Shown one piece after another: positions 1-8,423 of a DNA stretch of 64,000 bases. A model generated the notes under the pieces. That model searched no databases. It saw nothing but the letters and a program-made list of their open reading frames with translations, and was not told the DNA's origin. The first letter of the stretch is position 1; every line of letters begins with the position of its first letter. Source of the DNA: VRUE01 sp036379955 (GTDB taxonomy: Bacteria; Actinomycetota; Thermoleophilia; Solirubrobacterales; 70-9). The stretch lies in assembly GCA_036379955.1 (NCBI GenBank), contig DASVFR010000015.1:15172-79171 (forward strand), in the 5' to 3' direction. Made by a program: the position numbers and the translations under genes.

Positions 1-1901
1 TCACCTTCCCGCGAAGCCCCCACTCGAGCGTCCTCGTCAACGCCGGCGGCAGCGCCAAACCCGACGACTTCGCCGCGGTGCGGATCGACCCGGCTCACGA
101 CGAGATCGACGGCACCGCCTCCAGTGGCCTCTTCTGCGCCCAGCGGCCCCGCTACCGGGTCTACATCGCGGCCGTCTTCGACCGCCCCTTCGACGCCTAT
201 GGCGCCTGGAAAGGCGACAACCAGCTCCCCGGCGCCACCGCGGCCAGCGCCAGCGCCTCCCCACCCGCACGCCCCCGCAGCACCGCCGATGCCGGCGCCT
301 ACGCGACCTTCGACACCCGTCGCAACCCGACGGTCCTCGCCCGCGTCGGCGTCTCCTTCGTCAGCGTCGAGGACGCCCGCGCGAACCTCGCCGCCGAAGA
401 CCCCGGCCTCGGCTTCGGGACGGTCGCCCGCCGCGCCGAACGCGCCTGGAACGCATGGCTCGGCCGCATCCGCGTCTCAGGCGGCCCGCCCCGCGCGATC
501 GACACCTTCTACACGGCGCTCTACCACGCCGGCCTCGCCCCGCGCACCTTCAACGACGTCGGCGGCGCCTACATCGGCATGGACGGCCTCGTGCACCGCG
601 CCCGCGCCCGCATCCAGTACGCCGACTTCTCCACCTGGGACACCTATCGCACCCAGATCCAGCTGCTCTCCATCCTGGCCCCGCGCCGCGCCAGCCAGAT
701 GGTCCGCTCGCTGCTCGCCGACGCCGCCGAGAGCGGCTGCCTGCCGCGCTGGTCCTACGCCAACGGCCAGAGCATGACGATGGTCGGCGACTCGGCCGAC
801 CCCCTGATCGCCTCCGCCGCGGCCTTCGGCGCGACGGCGTTCGACGCTCGCGCCGCGCTCGCCGCGATGCTCGCCGGCGCCGACCGCGAATGCCGCAGCG
901 CCAACGGCGAATACGTCGAGCGCCAGGGCCTCGCCGCCTACCTCGCTCACGGGTACGTCCCCTACGACCTCGACACGAACGAAGCCAACGCCAACTCGAT
1001 CTACGGCAGCCCCGACTCGGTCTGGGGCTCGGCGTCGACCACGCTCGAGTACGCGGTCGACGACTTCGCGATCGCCCAGCTCGCCGCCCGCGCCCTCCGC
1101 GACCGACCCACCTACCGACGCTTTATGCAGCGTTCAGACAATTGGCGCAATCTCTTCGACCGGCAGAGCGGCGCGATCGAGCCGCGCTACGAAAATGGCT
1201 CCTTTCCAGCCGAATACGACATCCTCAGCGGCGCCGGCTTCGTCGAGGGCGACGCCGCTCAGTACAGCTGGATGGTGCCGCAGGACCCGGCCGCCCTTTT
1301 CGCCGCGATGGGAGGCCGATTGAGGGCCGTCACCCGCCTGCGGCGCTTCCTGGGCCAGCTCAACGCCGGCGGACCAGGCGTCCACGCGGACCACGCCCTG
1401 CTCGGCAACGAGCCGACGCTGCACGCGCCATGGCTCTACGACTGGACGGGGCAGCCGTTCCTCGCGCAGGCGACGGTTCGCCGGGCGCTCGGCCTCTACG
1501 GCACCACCCCCGACGGCTACCCCGGCAACGACGACCTCGGCACGCTGTCCTCCTGGTACGTCTTCGGCGCCCTCGGCCTCTACCCGGCAGTCCCCGGCGT
1601 CGGCCTGCTGGCGATCGGCAGCCCGCTCTTCCGGCGCGCCTCGGTCGCCCTGCCGCACCGCCGCCGTCTGACGATCGCGGCGAGCGCACGGGGGCCGCAC
1701 GCCCCCTTTATAAGGAGCCTGCGAATCGACGGCCGCAGCTACGCCCGCCCCTGGACCACCTGGTGCGCGCTGCGCCGCGGCGCTCGCCTCGAGTTCTCGC
1801 TCTCTCCCCGACCGAACCGGCGCTGGGGCTCCACCCTCGCCGCCTCGCCTCCCTCGTTCGGCCCGCGCCGGGCGATGCCGAAGGACGCCTGCGCCCCTTG
1901 A
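1..1901 (+). CDS. Glycoside hydrolase family 92 (alpha-mannosidase), C-terminal part
   Basis: The frame is open from the left edge, so the true start is outside the window; 632 residues are visible. The family is made of exo-acting, calcium-dependent alpha-mannosidases. Family-typical stretches appear in order: NAGGSAKPDDF at the left edge, YADFSTWDTYRTQ near base 620, GFVEGDAAQYSW near 1240, GNEPTLHAPWLYDW near 1410 and GYPGNDDLGTLSSWY near 1520. GNEP and GNDDLG carry the acidic residues used in catalysis by characterised members. The stop overlaps the start of the next gene as TTGA, suggesting an operon with the glycosyltransferase and GtrA. The exact linkage specificity cannot be read from sequence. 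Confidence 0.9.
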   Translation, partial: TFPRSPHSSVLVNAGGSAKPDDFAAVRIDPAHDEIDGTASSGLFCAQRPRYRVYIAAVFDRPFDAYGAWKGDNQLPGATAASASASPPARPRSTADAGAYATFDTRRNPTVLARVGVSFVSVEDARANLAAEDPGLGFGTVARRAERAWNAWLGRIRVSGGPPRAIDTFYTALYHAGLAPRTFNDVGGAYIGMDGLVHRARARIQYADFSTWDTYRTQIQLLSILAPRRASQMVRSLLADAAESGCLPRWSYANGQSMTMVGDSADPLIASAAAFGATAFDARAALAAMLAGADRECRSANGEYVERQGLAAYLAHGYVPYDLDTNEANANSIYGSPDSVWGSASTTLEYAVDDFAIAQLAARALRDRPTYRRFMQRSDNWRNLFDRQSGAIEPRYENGSFPAEYDILSGAGFVEGDAAQYSWMVPQDPAALFAAMGGRLRAVTRLRRFLGQLNAGGPGVHADHALLGNEPTLHAPWLYDWTGQPFLAQATVRRALGLYGTTPDGYPGNDDLGTLSSWYVFGALGLYPAVPGVGLLAIGSPLFRRASVALPHRRRLTIAASARGPHAPFIRSLRIDGRSYARPWTTWCALRRGARLEFSLSPRPNRRWGSTLAASPPSFGPRRAMPKDACAP

Positions 1902-3379
1902 GCCTGTCCCCGTCGCGCGACCGCGACGCTCTCTGGATCCTCGCCTTCATCGTCGCGCTGGGCGCGGCGATGCGCTTTGCCAGCCTCGGCGTGCAGAGCT
2001 TCCACCACGACGAGGTGATCACCGCGATGCGGGTGATCCCCGGCAGCTTCGCCGACATGCTGCGGGCGGTCCGCGACAGCGAGTCGAACCCCCCTCTCTA
2101 CTACGCGCTCGCCTGGGCCTGGGCGAAGGCGTTCGGCACCGGCGAATTCGGGCTGCGCTCGCTCTCGGCCCTCTTCGGCCTCGCCACCGTGCCGATCGCC
2201 TACTGCCTTGGAGCGGAGCTCTCCAGCCGGCGAGCCGGCCTGATCGCCGCCGCCCTGGTCGCCGTCAACCCGATGCTGATCTGGTACTCGCAGGAGGCGC
2301 GCTCCTACGCCGTGCTCGTCTTCTTCTGCGCCGTCTCGCTGCTCTTCTTCGTGCGCGCCCTGCGGACCGAGGACGGAAGGGACCTCGCCCTCTGGGCGCT
2401 CGCCTCCGCCCTCGCTCTCTGCAGCCACTACTTCGCCTTCTTCCCCGTCGCGATCGAGGCCGCCTGGCTGCTCGTCGCCCTGCGCCGGCGCTGGCGGGCG
2501 GTGGTCCCGGCCGTGGCCGGCGTCGGCTTCATCGGCCTCGCCCTCCTGCCGCTGATCTCCGCCCAGGTCAACCCCACCCACGTCGGCTGGATCGACGACA
2601 GCCTGCTCTCCACCCGCTTCCTCGAGACCGGCGTCAGCTTCCTGATCGGGGAGACCGGCCACGTGATCGCCGAGCCACCCCGCCACCGCTACGCCCTGGT
2701 CCCGGCGGTCCTGGTCGGCGCCGGTTGGCTGCTCGTCGCCGCTCGCGGGACGTGGCGCGAGCGCCGCGGGGCGTTGATCGTGGCGACCATTGGCATCGGC
2801 GTCGCCCTGCTGACCCTGCTCGCCGCGCTCGTCGGCGAGGACTACGTGGTCGAACGCAACCTGCTGCCGGCGCTGGTCCCGGTCGGCGTCGCCGTCGCGA
2901 TCGGCTTCGGCGCGGAGCGCGTCCCGCGTCTCGGGCTCCTGCTTGCCGCGGCTCTCTGCGCCTACTGGATCGCCTTCGGCGTCCGGGTCACCGAAACGCC
3001 GAACCTGCAGCGGCCCGACTTCCGCGCGATCGTCGACGAGCTCGGCCCCGCGCGCGGGCCGCGCGCGATCGTCAGCTGGAAGCTGGCCGCCAACCCGGTG
3101 CGCTTCTACCTGCACGGCCGCTCCGAGCGCATCTACAGCGGCGTCACGCCGATGCGCGAGATCGACGTGATCGGCAAGTCGGACGTGGGCAGCACCGCCG
3201 CCGGCGTGCCGCGCGAGTTCCACGCGATCCGGCGGGTAAGGTTCGAGCGCCTCACCTTGACCCGCTACGCCTCCGGCCGCATACGCGAGATTCCCTTCTA
3301 CCGACTGCGTCACATCGACACCGGGTTCGGCGAGGACGCCGTGGTCGTCGACGGGCTCCCGCCGGGGGAGCGTCGGTGA
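1898..3379 (+). CDS. Membrane glycosyltransferase, GT39/ArnT-like
   Basis: A 493-residue polytopic membrane protein of the GT-C superfamily, which uses polyprenyl-phosphate sugars to glycosylate proteins or envelope glycans on the outer face of the membrane. The first membrane segment (about residues 12-30) is followed by HHDE at 36-39, the acidic first-loop motif of this superfamily; NPMLIWYSQEARSYA further on is also typical of bacterial members. Many hydrophobic segments follow to about residue 370, then a soluble tail. The start chosen is TTG, overlapping the GH92 stop as TTGA; an ATG 72 bases downstream would cut into the first membrane segment. Acceptor and donor are unknown. Confidence 0.85.
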   Translation: MSLSPSRDRDALWILAFIVALGAAMRFASLGVQSFHHDEVITAMRVIPGSFADMLRAVRDSESNPPLYYALAWAWAKAFGTGEFGLRSLSALFGLATVPIAYCLGAELSSRRAGLIAAALVAVNPMLIWYSQEARSYAVLVFFCAVSLLFFVRALRTEDGRDLALWALASALALCSHYFAFFPVAIEAAWLLVALRRRWRAVVPAVAGVGFIGLALLPLISAQVNPTHVGWIDDSLLSTRFLETGVSFLIGETGHVIAEPPRHRYALVPAVLVGAGWLLVAARGTWRERRGALIVATIGIGVALLTLLAALVGEDYVVERNLLPALVPVGVAVAIGFGAERVPRLGLLLAAALCAYWIAFGVRVTETPNLQRPDFRAIVDELGPARGPRAIVSWKLAANPVRFYLHGRSERIYSGVTPMREIDVIGKSDVGSTAAGVPREFHAIRRVRFERLTLTRYASGRIREIPFYRLRHIDTGFGEDAVVVDGLPPGERR

Positions 3380-3801
3380 CCGCCAGCGAGTTCGCCTATC
3401 GCCTCAGCGCCGCGGCCCGCCGCCCGGCGAGCTGGTGGCAGCTGGGCAAGTTCGGTTTGGTCGGCGTATCCGGCTACGTGATCAACCTCGGCGTGTTCGC
3501 GCTGCTCAGCGGCAGCCTCGGGCTCCATCACGTGATCGCCGCGGTCGGTGCCTTCCTCGTCGCCGTCTCCAGCAACTTCTTCTGGAACCGGCACTGGACG
3601 TTCACCGCCGGCGACGGGCATGCCGGCTTCCAGGCGATCCGCTTCTTCACGGTGAGCATCGCCGCGCTGCTGATCAACCTCGTGGTGCTCGAGGCACTGG
3701 TCTCGGGGGCCTCGCTCGGCGCCCTCGGCGCCCAGGCGATCGCCGTCGCCGTCGCGATGCCGTTCAACTTCCTTGGCAACAAGCTCTGGACGTTCGCGTA
3801 G
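3376..3801 (+). CDS. GtrA family membrane protein
   Basis: A 141-residue protein with four predicted membrane segments. It matches the GtrA family, small proteins thought to help flip polyprenyl-phosphate-linked sugars across the membrane for GT-C enzymes. Family features visible are WWQLGKFGLVGVSGYVINLG near the N-terminus, SSNFFWNRHWTF in the middle and FNFLGNKLWTF at the end. The GTG start overlaps the upstream stop as GTGA, so it is very probably co-translated with the GT39-like transferase, its likely partner. Confidence 0.9.
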   Translation: MTASEFAYRLSAAARRPASWWQLGKFGLVGVSGYVINLGVFALLSGSLGLHHVIAAVGAFLVAVSSNFFWNRHWTFTAGDGHAGFQAIRFFTVSIAALLINLVVLEALVSGASLGALGAQAIAVAVAMPFNFLGNKLWTFA

Positions 3802-3819
3802 CGCGGCCCGGGCCGGACC

Positions 3820-4254
3820 GTGATCTACCTGCTGCGACACGGCGACGCCGAGGAAGGCAAGGGGGACGACGCGGCGCGGCGATTGACCGCGAAGGGCGAG
3901 CGACAGGCGCGGGCGGCGGGCCGGGCGCTCGCGACGTTTGGCGCGGGCATCGACGCCTGCCTGACAAGCCCCAAGGTGCGCGCCCGCGACACGGCCCGAC
4001 TCGCCTGCGAGGCGCTCGACCTCGCGCCCGAGACGACCGAGGAGTTGCGCGGCGGCCCGTTCGACTCGCTCGGCCTCGCCGCCGGGCGCGGCAACGTTTT
4101 CCTCGTCGGCCACGAGCCGGACTTCTCCGGCGAGGTCGCTCGCCTCACCGGCGCCAACGTCAAGCTACGCAAGGGCGGCCTCGCGGTCGTCGACGGCGGC
4201 ATCCTCGTCGCCCTGCTGCGCCCTAAGGACCTGGCCGCGATCGCGAGCGGTTAG
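3820..4254 (+). CDS. SixA-like histidine phosphatase
   Basis: A 144-residue histidine-phosphatase-superfamily protein. The catalytic RHG motif is at residues 6-8 (LLRHGDAE) and the second conserved histidine is in VGHEPDF. The short length and the layout (RHG, then LTAKGERQA, then SPKVRARDTA) resemble SixA, which dephosphorylates phosphohistidine in signalling proteins; the substrate here is unknown. GTG start, 18 bases after gtrA, so possibly in the same transcript. Confidence 0.85.
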   Translation: MIYLLRHGDAEEGKGDDAARRLTAKGERQARAAGRALATFGAGIDACLTSPKVRARDTARLACEALDLAPETTEELRGGPFDSLGLAAGRGNVFLVGHEPDFSGEVARLTGANVKLRKGGLAVVDGGILVALLRPKDLAAIASG

Positions 4255-4320
4255 GCATTCCGGCCGCGGTCGGTTAGGGTCGGCCTCGACCGATCGAACG
4301 GCGGGGAGAAACGAGGGCCA

Positions 4321-4866
4321 ATGGCGTACGAAATGCAGATCCGGCAGAGTCCGGCGCGGGTCAAGATCAGGAGCCCGTGGGCGGCGGCGCTGCTGCCGAT
4401 CGTCACGCTAGGCATCTACCACCTGGTCTGGTGGTACCGGATCAACCGCGAGCTGCGCGACTACGGCGCCGCCAAGGGCTACGACCTGGGCCAGAACCCG
4501 ACCAACTCGCTGCTCGCCCTCTTCCCCGGCGGGCTGATCATCGTCCCGGCGCTGGTCACCTACTGGCGCGGGACCAAGCGCGCGATGGGCGCCTCTCGCG
4601 TCGCCGGGCAGGAGCCGCTCAACGGCTGGATCGCGATCCTCCTCTACCTCTTCATCGCGCCAGCGCTCTGGGCCTACATCCAGGCCGAGTTGAACAAGGT
4701 CTGGCAAGCCGAAGCGGACCCGATCGCGGGCGAGCCGGCGCCACCGGCACCCTCGGATGCGATGCCGCCGCCCGCGCCGCCGGCCGGGGAGCCCGCGCCG
4801 CCGGCGCCGCCAACCCCCCCGGCGGAGCCGCCCGCTCCTCCGCCACCCTCCGAGCCCGCCGCCTGA
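4321..4866 (+). CDS. DUF4234-type membrane protein with proline-rich tail
   Basis: A 181-residue protein. Residues 1-130 match the DUF4234 type: a short lead, then VKIRSPWAAALLPIVTLGIY and HLVWWYRINRELRDYG, with two or three more membrane segments to about residue 120. From about residue 138 the chain becomes a Pro/Ala/Glu-rich tail made of loose PPAP and GEPAPPAPP units, probably cytoplasmic and disordered. A purine-rich stretch (GGGGAGAAACGAGGG) lies just upstream of the ATG as ribosome binding site. Function unknown. Confidence 0.75.
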   Translation: MAYEMQIRQSPARVKIRSPWAAALLPIVTLGIYHLVWWYRINRELRDYGAAKGYDLGQNPTNSLLALFPGGLIIVPALVTYWRGTKRAMGASRVAGQEPLNGWIAILLYLFIAPALWAYIQAELNKVWQAEADPIAGEPAPPAPSDAMPPPAPPAGEPAPPAPPTPPAEPPAPPPPSEPAA

Positions 4867-4882
4867 GCGCGGTCAACCGTCC

Positions 4883-5308
4883 TTGAAGCAACGCGTCAGC
4901 CTGATCACGCTCGGCGTGGCGGACCTCGGGCGGGCGCGTCGCTTCTACGAAGCGCTCGGCTGGACCACCGGAGCGGCGCCTGGCGACGACGTCGTCTTCT
5001 TCCAGGCCGGCGGCGGCATGGTCCTCGCGCTCTGGGATCGAGCGCGGCTCGCCGAAGACAGCTGCGTCGATGACCGCGGCGGCTGGGGCGGCGTCACCCT
5101 GGCGCTCAACCTCGGCTCGCCGGCTGAGGTCGACGCCGTGACCGAGGAGGCGCGCGCCGCCGGCGCGACGATCGGCCGCGAGCCGGCCGAGACCTTCTGG
5201 GGCGGCTACAGCTCGCTCTTCCTCGACCCGGACGGCCACCCCTGGGAGATCGCCCACAACCCGCACTGGACTATCGACGCCGACGGCGGGGTCGAACTTG
5301 GCCGCTAG
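4883..5308 (+). CDS. VOC family protein (glyoxalase/bleomycin-resistance fold)
   Basis: A 141-residue single VOC unit: SLITLGVADLGRARRFYEAL at the N-terminus and SLFLDPDGHPWEIAHNP at the C-terminus, the two halves of the paired beta-alpha-beta-beta-beta fold. Members are metal-dependent lyases, dioxygenases or antibiotic-binding proteins; the substrate cannot be inferred. A TTG start puts the first residue directly before the first conserved strand; no ATG or GTG is better placed. The 3' end overlaps the next gene by 11 bases. Confidence 0.85.
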   Translation: MKQRVSLITLGVADLGRARRFYEALGWTTGAAPGDDVVFFQAGGGMVLALWDRARLAEDSCVDDRGGWGGVTLALNLGSPAEVDAVTEEARAAGATIGREPAETFWGGYSSLFLDPDGHPWEIAHNPHWTIDADGGVELGR

Positions 5309-6086
5309 CGAGACCGAGCGCGCCCACCTCAACCTCGTCGACAGCTCGCGCCTCTTCTTCGAGCTCGATCCCGGCGCTGCGATCGAGGCCGAGCCGGGCT
5401 GGCTGTTTGGCGCGGGCAGCGCCACCCACCCCGTGATCTCCAACGCCGCCTTCCGCCGCGACGCGGGCATCGACGCCGAGGACTTCCTCGCCCGCGCCGG
5501 CGAGTTCTTCGCGCAGAGGGGGCGGCGGTTCAGCATCTGGCTCAGGGCCGAGCAGGCCGCGGACAGCGACCTTGCCGCCGCCGCCGAGTCGGCGGGCTTC
5601 CAGGCCGTCTATGAGATGCCGGAGATGCTCCTCGGCACACCGCCCCCGGACGAGCCGCCCCAATCCGGCGCCGAGCTGCGCCGGCTGAGCGCCCCCGACC
5701 AGGTGCCCGACTTCTGGCTGGTCGCCAAGGCCGCCTACGCGACCAACGGATTTCCGCCCGAGGTCTTCGCCGGCTACACCAGGCACGGCGCCCTGCTCGC
5801 CGAGAACGTCGTCGCCTACGTCGCCTACGTGGACGGCGAGCCCGCCAGCATCGCGATGACGATCGTCAACAACGGCGTCGCCGGCATCTACTGGGTCGGC
5901 AGCCTCGAGTCGGCGCGGGGGAAGGGCCTTGGCCGGGCCGTGACGGTGGCGGCGACGAACGCCGGCTTCGCGCTGGGCGCCGAGATTGCCTCCCTGCAGG
6001 CATCGCCGATGGGCCGACCGATCTACGCCAAGCTGGGCTACGAGACCGCCTACGACTACCGGCTGTTGATCTCCCCGGCGGGCTGA
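5298..6086 (+). CDS. GNAT family N-acetyltransferase
   Basis: A 262-residue acetyltransferase. The C-terminal half (about residues 125-262) has the GNAT fold with the acetyl-CoA-binding stretch ESARGKGLGRAVT and the late motif PIYAKLGYETAYDY. The N-terminal half is a diverged domain with no recognisable motif, as in many two-domain actinobacterial GNATs. The TTG start lies inside the preceding VOC gene, so the two are probably co-translated. Acceptor unknown. Confidence 0.85.
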   Translation: MAASETERAHLNLVDSSRLFFELDPGAAIEAEPGWLFGAGSATHPVISNAAFRRDAGIDAEDFLARAGEFFAQRGRRFSIWLRAEQAADSDLAAAAESAGFQAVYEMPEMLLGTPPPDEPPQSGAELRRLSAPDQVPDFWLVAKAAYATNGFPPEVFAGYTRHGALLAENVVAYVAYVDGEPASIAMTIVNNGVAGIYWVGSLESARGKGLGRAVTVAATNAGFALGAEIASLQASPMGRPIYAKLGYETAYDYRLLISPAG

Positions 6087-6208
6087 ACGACTGGCTCTCT
6101 GGGCATTTGGGGCGAAGTCGCCGACTGGCCAATCAACCAGGATTGCATCGTTCCTTGTAGCCTCCCGAGCCGAAATTTCTCGAACGGAGAAGGAGAAACG
6201 GAGAGAGC

Positions 6209-7039
6209 ATGGGACTTCTTGATGGGAAAGCGGCGATCGTCACCGGGTCGGCGCGCGGGATCGGGCGGGCCACCGCGGAGATGTTCGTCCGCGAGGGCGC
6301 CAAGGTGCTGATCAACGACCTCGACGCCGACGTCGCCGAGCAGGCGTCGAACGAGATCGACGGCGAGACCGCCGTCTTCTCCGGCGACCTGACCAAGCCG
6401 GACGCCGCCGACCAGCTCGTCGCCGCCGGCGTCGACGCCTTCGGCGCCGTCGACATCGTCGTCAACAACGCCGGCTACACCTGGGACAGCGTCGCCCACA
6501 AGATGACCGACGAGCAGTTCCAGGCGATGCTCGACATCCACACGATCGTGCCCTTCCGCGTCGCCCGGGCGCTTGCCCCGCACTGGCGCGAGGCGGCCAA
6601 GGCCGAGCGCGGCGAGGGCAAGGAGGTCTTCCGCAAGATCGTCAACGTCTCCTCGACCTCGGGGATGATGGGCAACGCCGGCCAGGTCAACTACTCGGCG
6701 GCGAAGATGGCCGTCGTCGGCTTCACCAAAACGCTGGCCAAGGAGTGGGGCCAGTTCAAGATCAACGTCAACGCGGTCGCCTTCGGCTTCGTCGAAACCC
6801 GCCTCACCGCGGCCAAGGAGCAGGGCGGCGAGATGACCTCGCCGACCGGCGAGAAGATCGAGCTCGGCATCCCCGAGCAGATGCGGGCGATGGCCTCGGC
6901 GATCATCCCGCTCGGCCGCCCGGCGACGCCGGAGGAGGCATCGGCCCCGATCCTCTTCCTTTGCTCGCCACTGGCCAACTACGTGCACGGTCAGGTACTC
7001 AACGTCACCGGCGGCATGTTCGGAGGGATGTACACCTGA
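6209..7039 (+). CDS. SDR family oxidoreductase (3-oxoacyl-ACP reductase-like)
   Basis: A 276-residue short-chain dehydrogenase/reductase. The nucleotide-binding TGSARGIG is at residues 12-19, NNAG follows at about 89-92, the catalytic serine is in NVSSTSG and the catalytic pair in YSAAK. It resembles FabG-type reductases and 3-hydroxyacyl-CoA dehydrogenases acting on fatty-acyl intermediates. The segment between YSAAK and the C-terminus is slightly longer than in FabG. A clear ribosome binding site (GGAGAGAG) precedes the ATG. The stop overlaps the next gene as CTGA if that gene starts with CTG. Confidence 0.9.
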   Translation: MGLLDGKAAIVTGSARGIGRATAEMFVREGAKVLINDLDADVAEQASNEIDGETAVFSGDLTKPDAADQLVAAGVDAFGAVDIVVNNAGYTWDSVAHKMTDEQFQAMLDIHTIVPFRVARALAPHWREAAKAERGEGKEVFRKIVNVSSTSGMMGNAGQVNYSAAKMAVVGFTKTLAKEWGQFKINVNAVAFGFVETRLTAAKEQGGEMTSPTGEKIELGIPEQMRAMASAIIPLGRPATPEEASAPILFLCSPLANYVHGQVLNVTGGMFGGMYT

Positions 7040-7521
7040 GTTCCGCGACGACAGAGGAGCGGCGCACGCCGCGCTACCTGGACGTGGGGGACCGGATCTG
7101 GCCCCTCACGCGCCGGGTGATGGGCCTGCACACGGCCCTCTACCGGGTGACCGGCGGCCGCTTCGGGCACAAGGTGCCCGGCGGCCCCGGCACGATGCTG
7201 CTGCTCGACCACGTCGGCGCCAAGAGCGGCAAGAAGCGCACCTCGCCGCTCCTCTACGTCGAGGACGGCGAGAACGTCTTCGTCATCGCCTCCAAGGGGG
7301 GCTTCCCCAAACACCCCGCCTGGTACCACAACCTGATGGCCAACCCGGACACGACGGTCCAGATCCGCTCCGAGCGGCGGATGGTCCACGCTCGCGTCGC
7401 CACCGCGGAGGAGCGCAAGCGGCTCTGGCCGATGGCGGTCAGGGCCTACAGCGGCTACGAAGACTACGCGGCCCGCAGCAAGGGCCGCGAGATCCCCATC
7501 GTCATCCTCGAACGTCGCTAG
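7036..7521 (+). CDS. Deazaflavin (F420)-dependent nitroreductase-family oxidoreductase
   Basis: A 161-residue protein of the Ddn/F420H2-dependent reductase family (split beta-barrel). Family markers are TALYRVTGGRFGHKVPGG, the VGAKSGKKRTSPLLY stretch that contacts the cofactor, and KHPAWYHNLMANP. Such enzymes reduce quinones, nitroaromatics or aflatoxin-like lactones with F420H2. Start choice is uncertain: a CTG at 7036 overlaps the upstream stop as CTGA, matching the coupling style of this genome, while the first conventional start is GTG at 7084. The 3' end converges on the next gene with the two stop codons sharing CTAG. Confidence 0.85.
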   Translation: MSSATTEERRTPRYLDVGDRIWPLTRRVMGLHTALYRVTGGRFGHKVPGGPGTMLLLDHVGAKSGKKRTSPLLYVEDGENVFVIASKGGFPKHPAWYHNLMANPDTTVQIRSERRMVHARVATAEERKRLWPMAVRAYSGYEDYAARSKGREIPIVILERR

Positions 7522-8381
7522 GGCTTAGGGCGACGCTCCTCGGCGACCGGGTCGCCGGATTCGCTGGCGATCGATTCGGGCGGCCAGGGGCCGGCCCAGT
7601 TGTCGCGGGCGCCGTCGATCGTGATCGTCGTGCCGGAGTAGAAGTCGCCGGCGGGCGAGGCGAGGTAGGCGACGAGCCAGGCCATCTCCTCGGCGCGGCC
7701 GGCGCGGCCGATCGGGATCGAGCGCTCGAGGTTGTCGACCACGACCTGCGGGTACTTGGTCAGCAGCGTCTCGGTCGCGAACTGACCGGCGGCCAGCGCG
7801 CAGGTCTTGATCCCGAACCGCGCCCACTCGACGGCCAGCGTCCGCATCATGTTCTCGACCGCGGCGCGGGCGGCGCCGGAGTGGACCATGCCCGGCATCC
7901 CGTTGTGCGGGGAGAGGGTGACGCTGAGCACCTTGCCGCCGCCCTGCGGGATGAAGGCCTTGGTCGCCGCCGCGTGGGTCATCAGCCAGGTGCCCTGGAC
8001 GTTGAGCTCGATCACGGTGCGGAACCCTTTCGGCGTGATCGACTCGGCCGGAGCGAGGAACTGGCCGCCGGCGTTGTTGACGAGGACGTCGAGCCGGCCG
8101 TGCTCCTCGAGCACCCGGTCCATGAAGCGGTCGACCGCCTCCTCGTCGCGGATGTCCACCGCCTCGCGGGCGAAGGATCCAGGCAGGCTGGCGGCCAGCT
8201 CCTCCGTCTTCCCCAACGGCTCCTCGCGGCGGCCGCAACCGACCACGGCGGCACCGAGGCGGGTCAGCTCCAGGGCGGTCTCCCGCCCCAGCCCGCTGCC
8301 GGCGCCGGAGACGACGCAGACCTGCCCGTCGAGCAGGCCGTCCCTGAAGACGCGCGAGTGCGGCTCCCCGGTCATCGGCAC
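7518..8381 (-). CDS. SDR family oxidoreductase, enoyl-CoA-reductase-like
   Basis: A 287-residue SDR. SGAGSGLGRE is the nucleotide-binding loop and VLVNNAGGQF the structural motif. At the place where most SDRs carry YxxxK the sequence reads MVHSGAARAAVENM, without Tyr or Lys. Such HSGAAR segments are found in the SDR group that includes trans-2-enoyl-CoA and 2,4-dienoyl-CoA reductases, so a fatty-acyl-CoA enoyl reductase role is more likely than a ketoreductase. The stop shares CTAG with the stop of the converging F420-type gene. It is divergent from the MBL hydrolase with a 42-base gap. Confidence 0.85.
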   Translation of the reverse strand: MPMTGEPHSRVFRDGLLDGQVCVVSGAGSGLGRETALELTRLGAAVVGCGRREEPLGKTEELAASLPGSFAREAVDIRDEEAVDRFMDRVLEEHGRLDVLVNNAGGQFLAPAESITPKGFRTVIELNVQGTWLMTHAAATKAFIPQGGGKVLSVTLSPHNGMPGMVHSGAARAAVENMMRTLAVEWARFGIKTCALAAGQFATETLLTKYPQVVVDNLERSIPIGRAGRAEEMAWLVAYLASPAGDFYSGTTITIDGARDNWAGPWPPESIASESGDPVAEERRPKP

Positions 8382-8423
8382 GGGAGCCTATAGACGACCT
8401 CTTCCCAGGTAATCTGAGCCGGC

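Noticed and set aside
1704..1722. GGGGGC/GCCCCC hairpin in the GH92 gene end as an inserted element.
   Set aside because: Six-bp stem only, and the encoded residues fit the normal family C-terminus without an insertion.
1739..3313. A 524-codon open frame antisense to the GT39-like transferase.
   Set aside because: Composition is typical antisense shadow of a high-GC gene; the plus-strand frame has clear membrane segments and the HHDE motif.
4267..4292. CGGTCG/CGACCG repeat before the DUF4234 gene as a terminator.
   Set aside because: Short stem without T-run; common by chance at this GC content.
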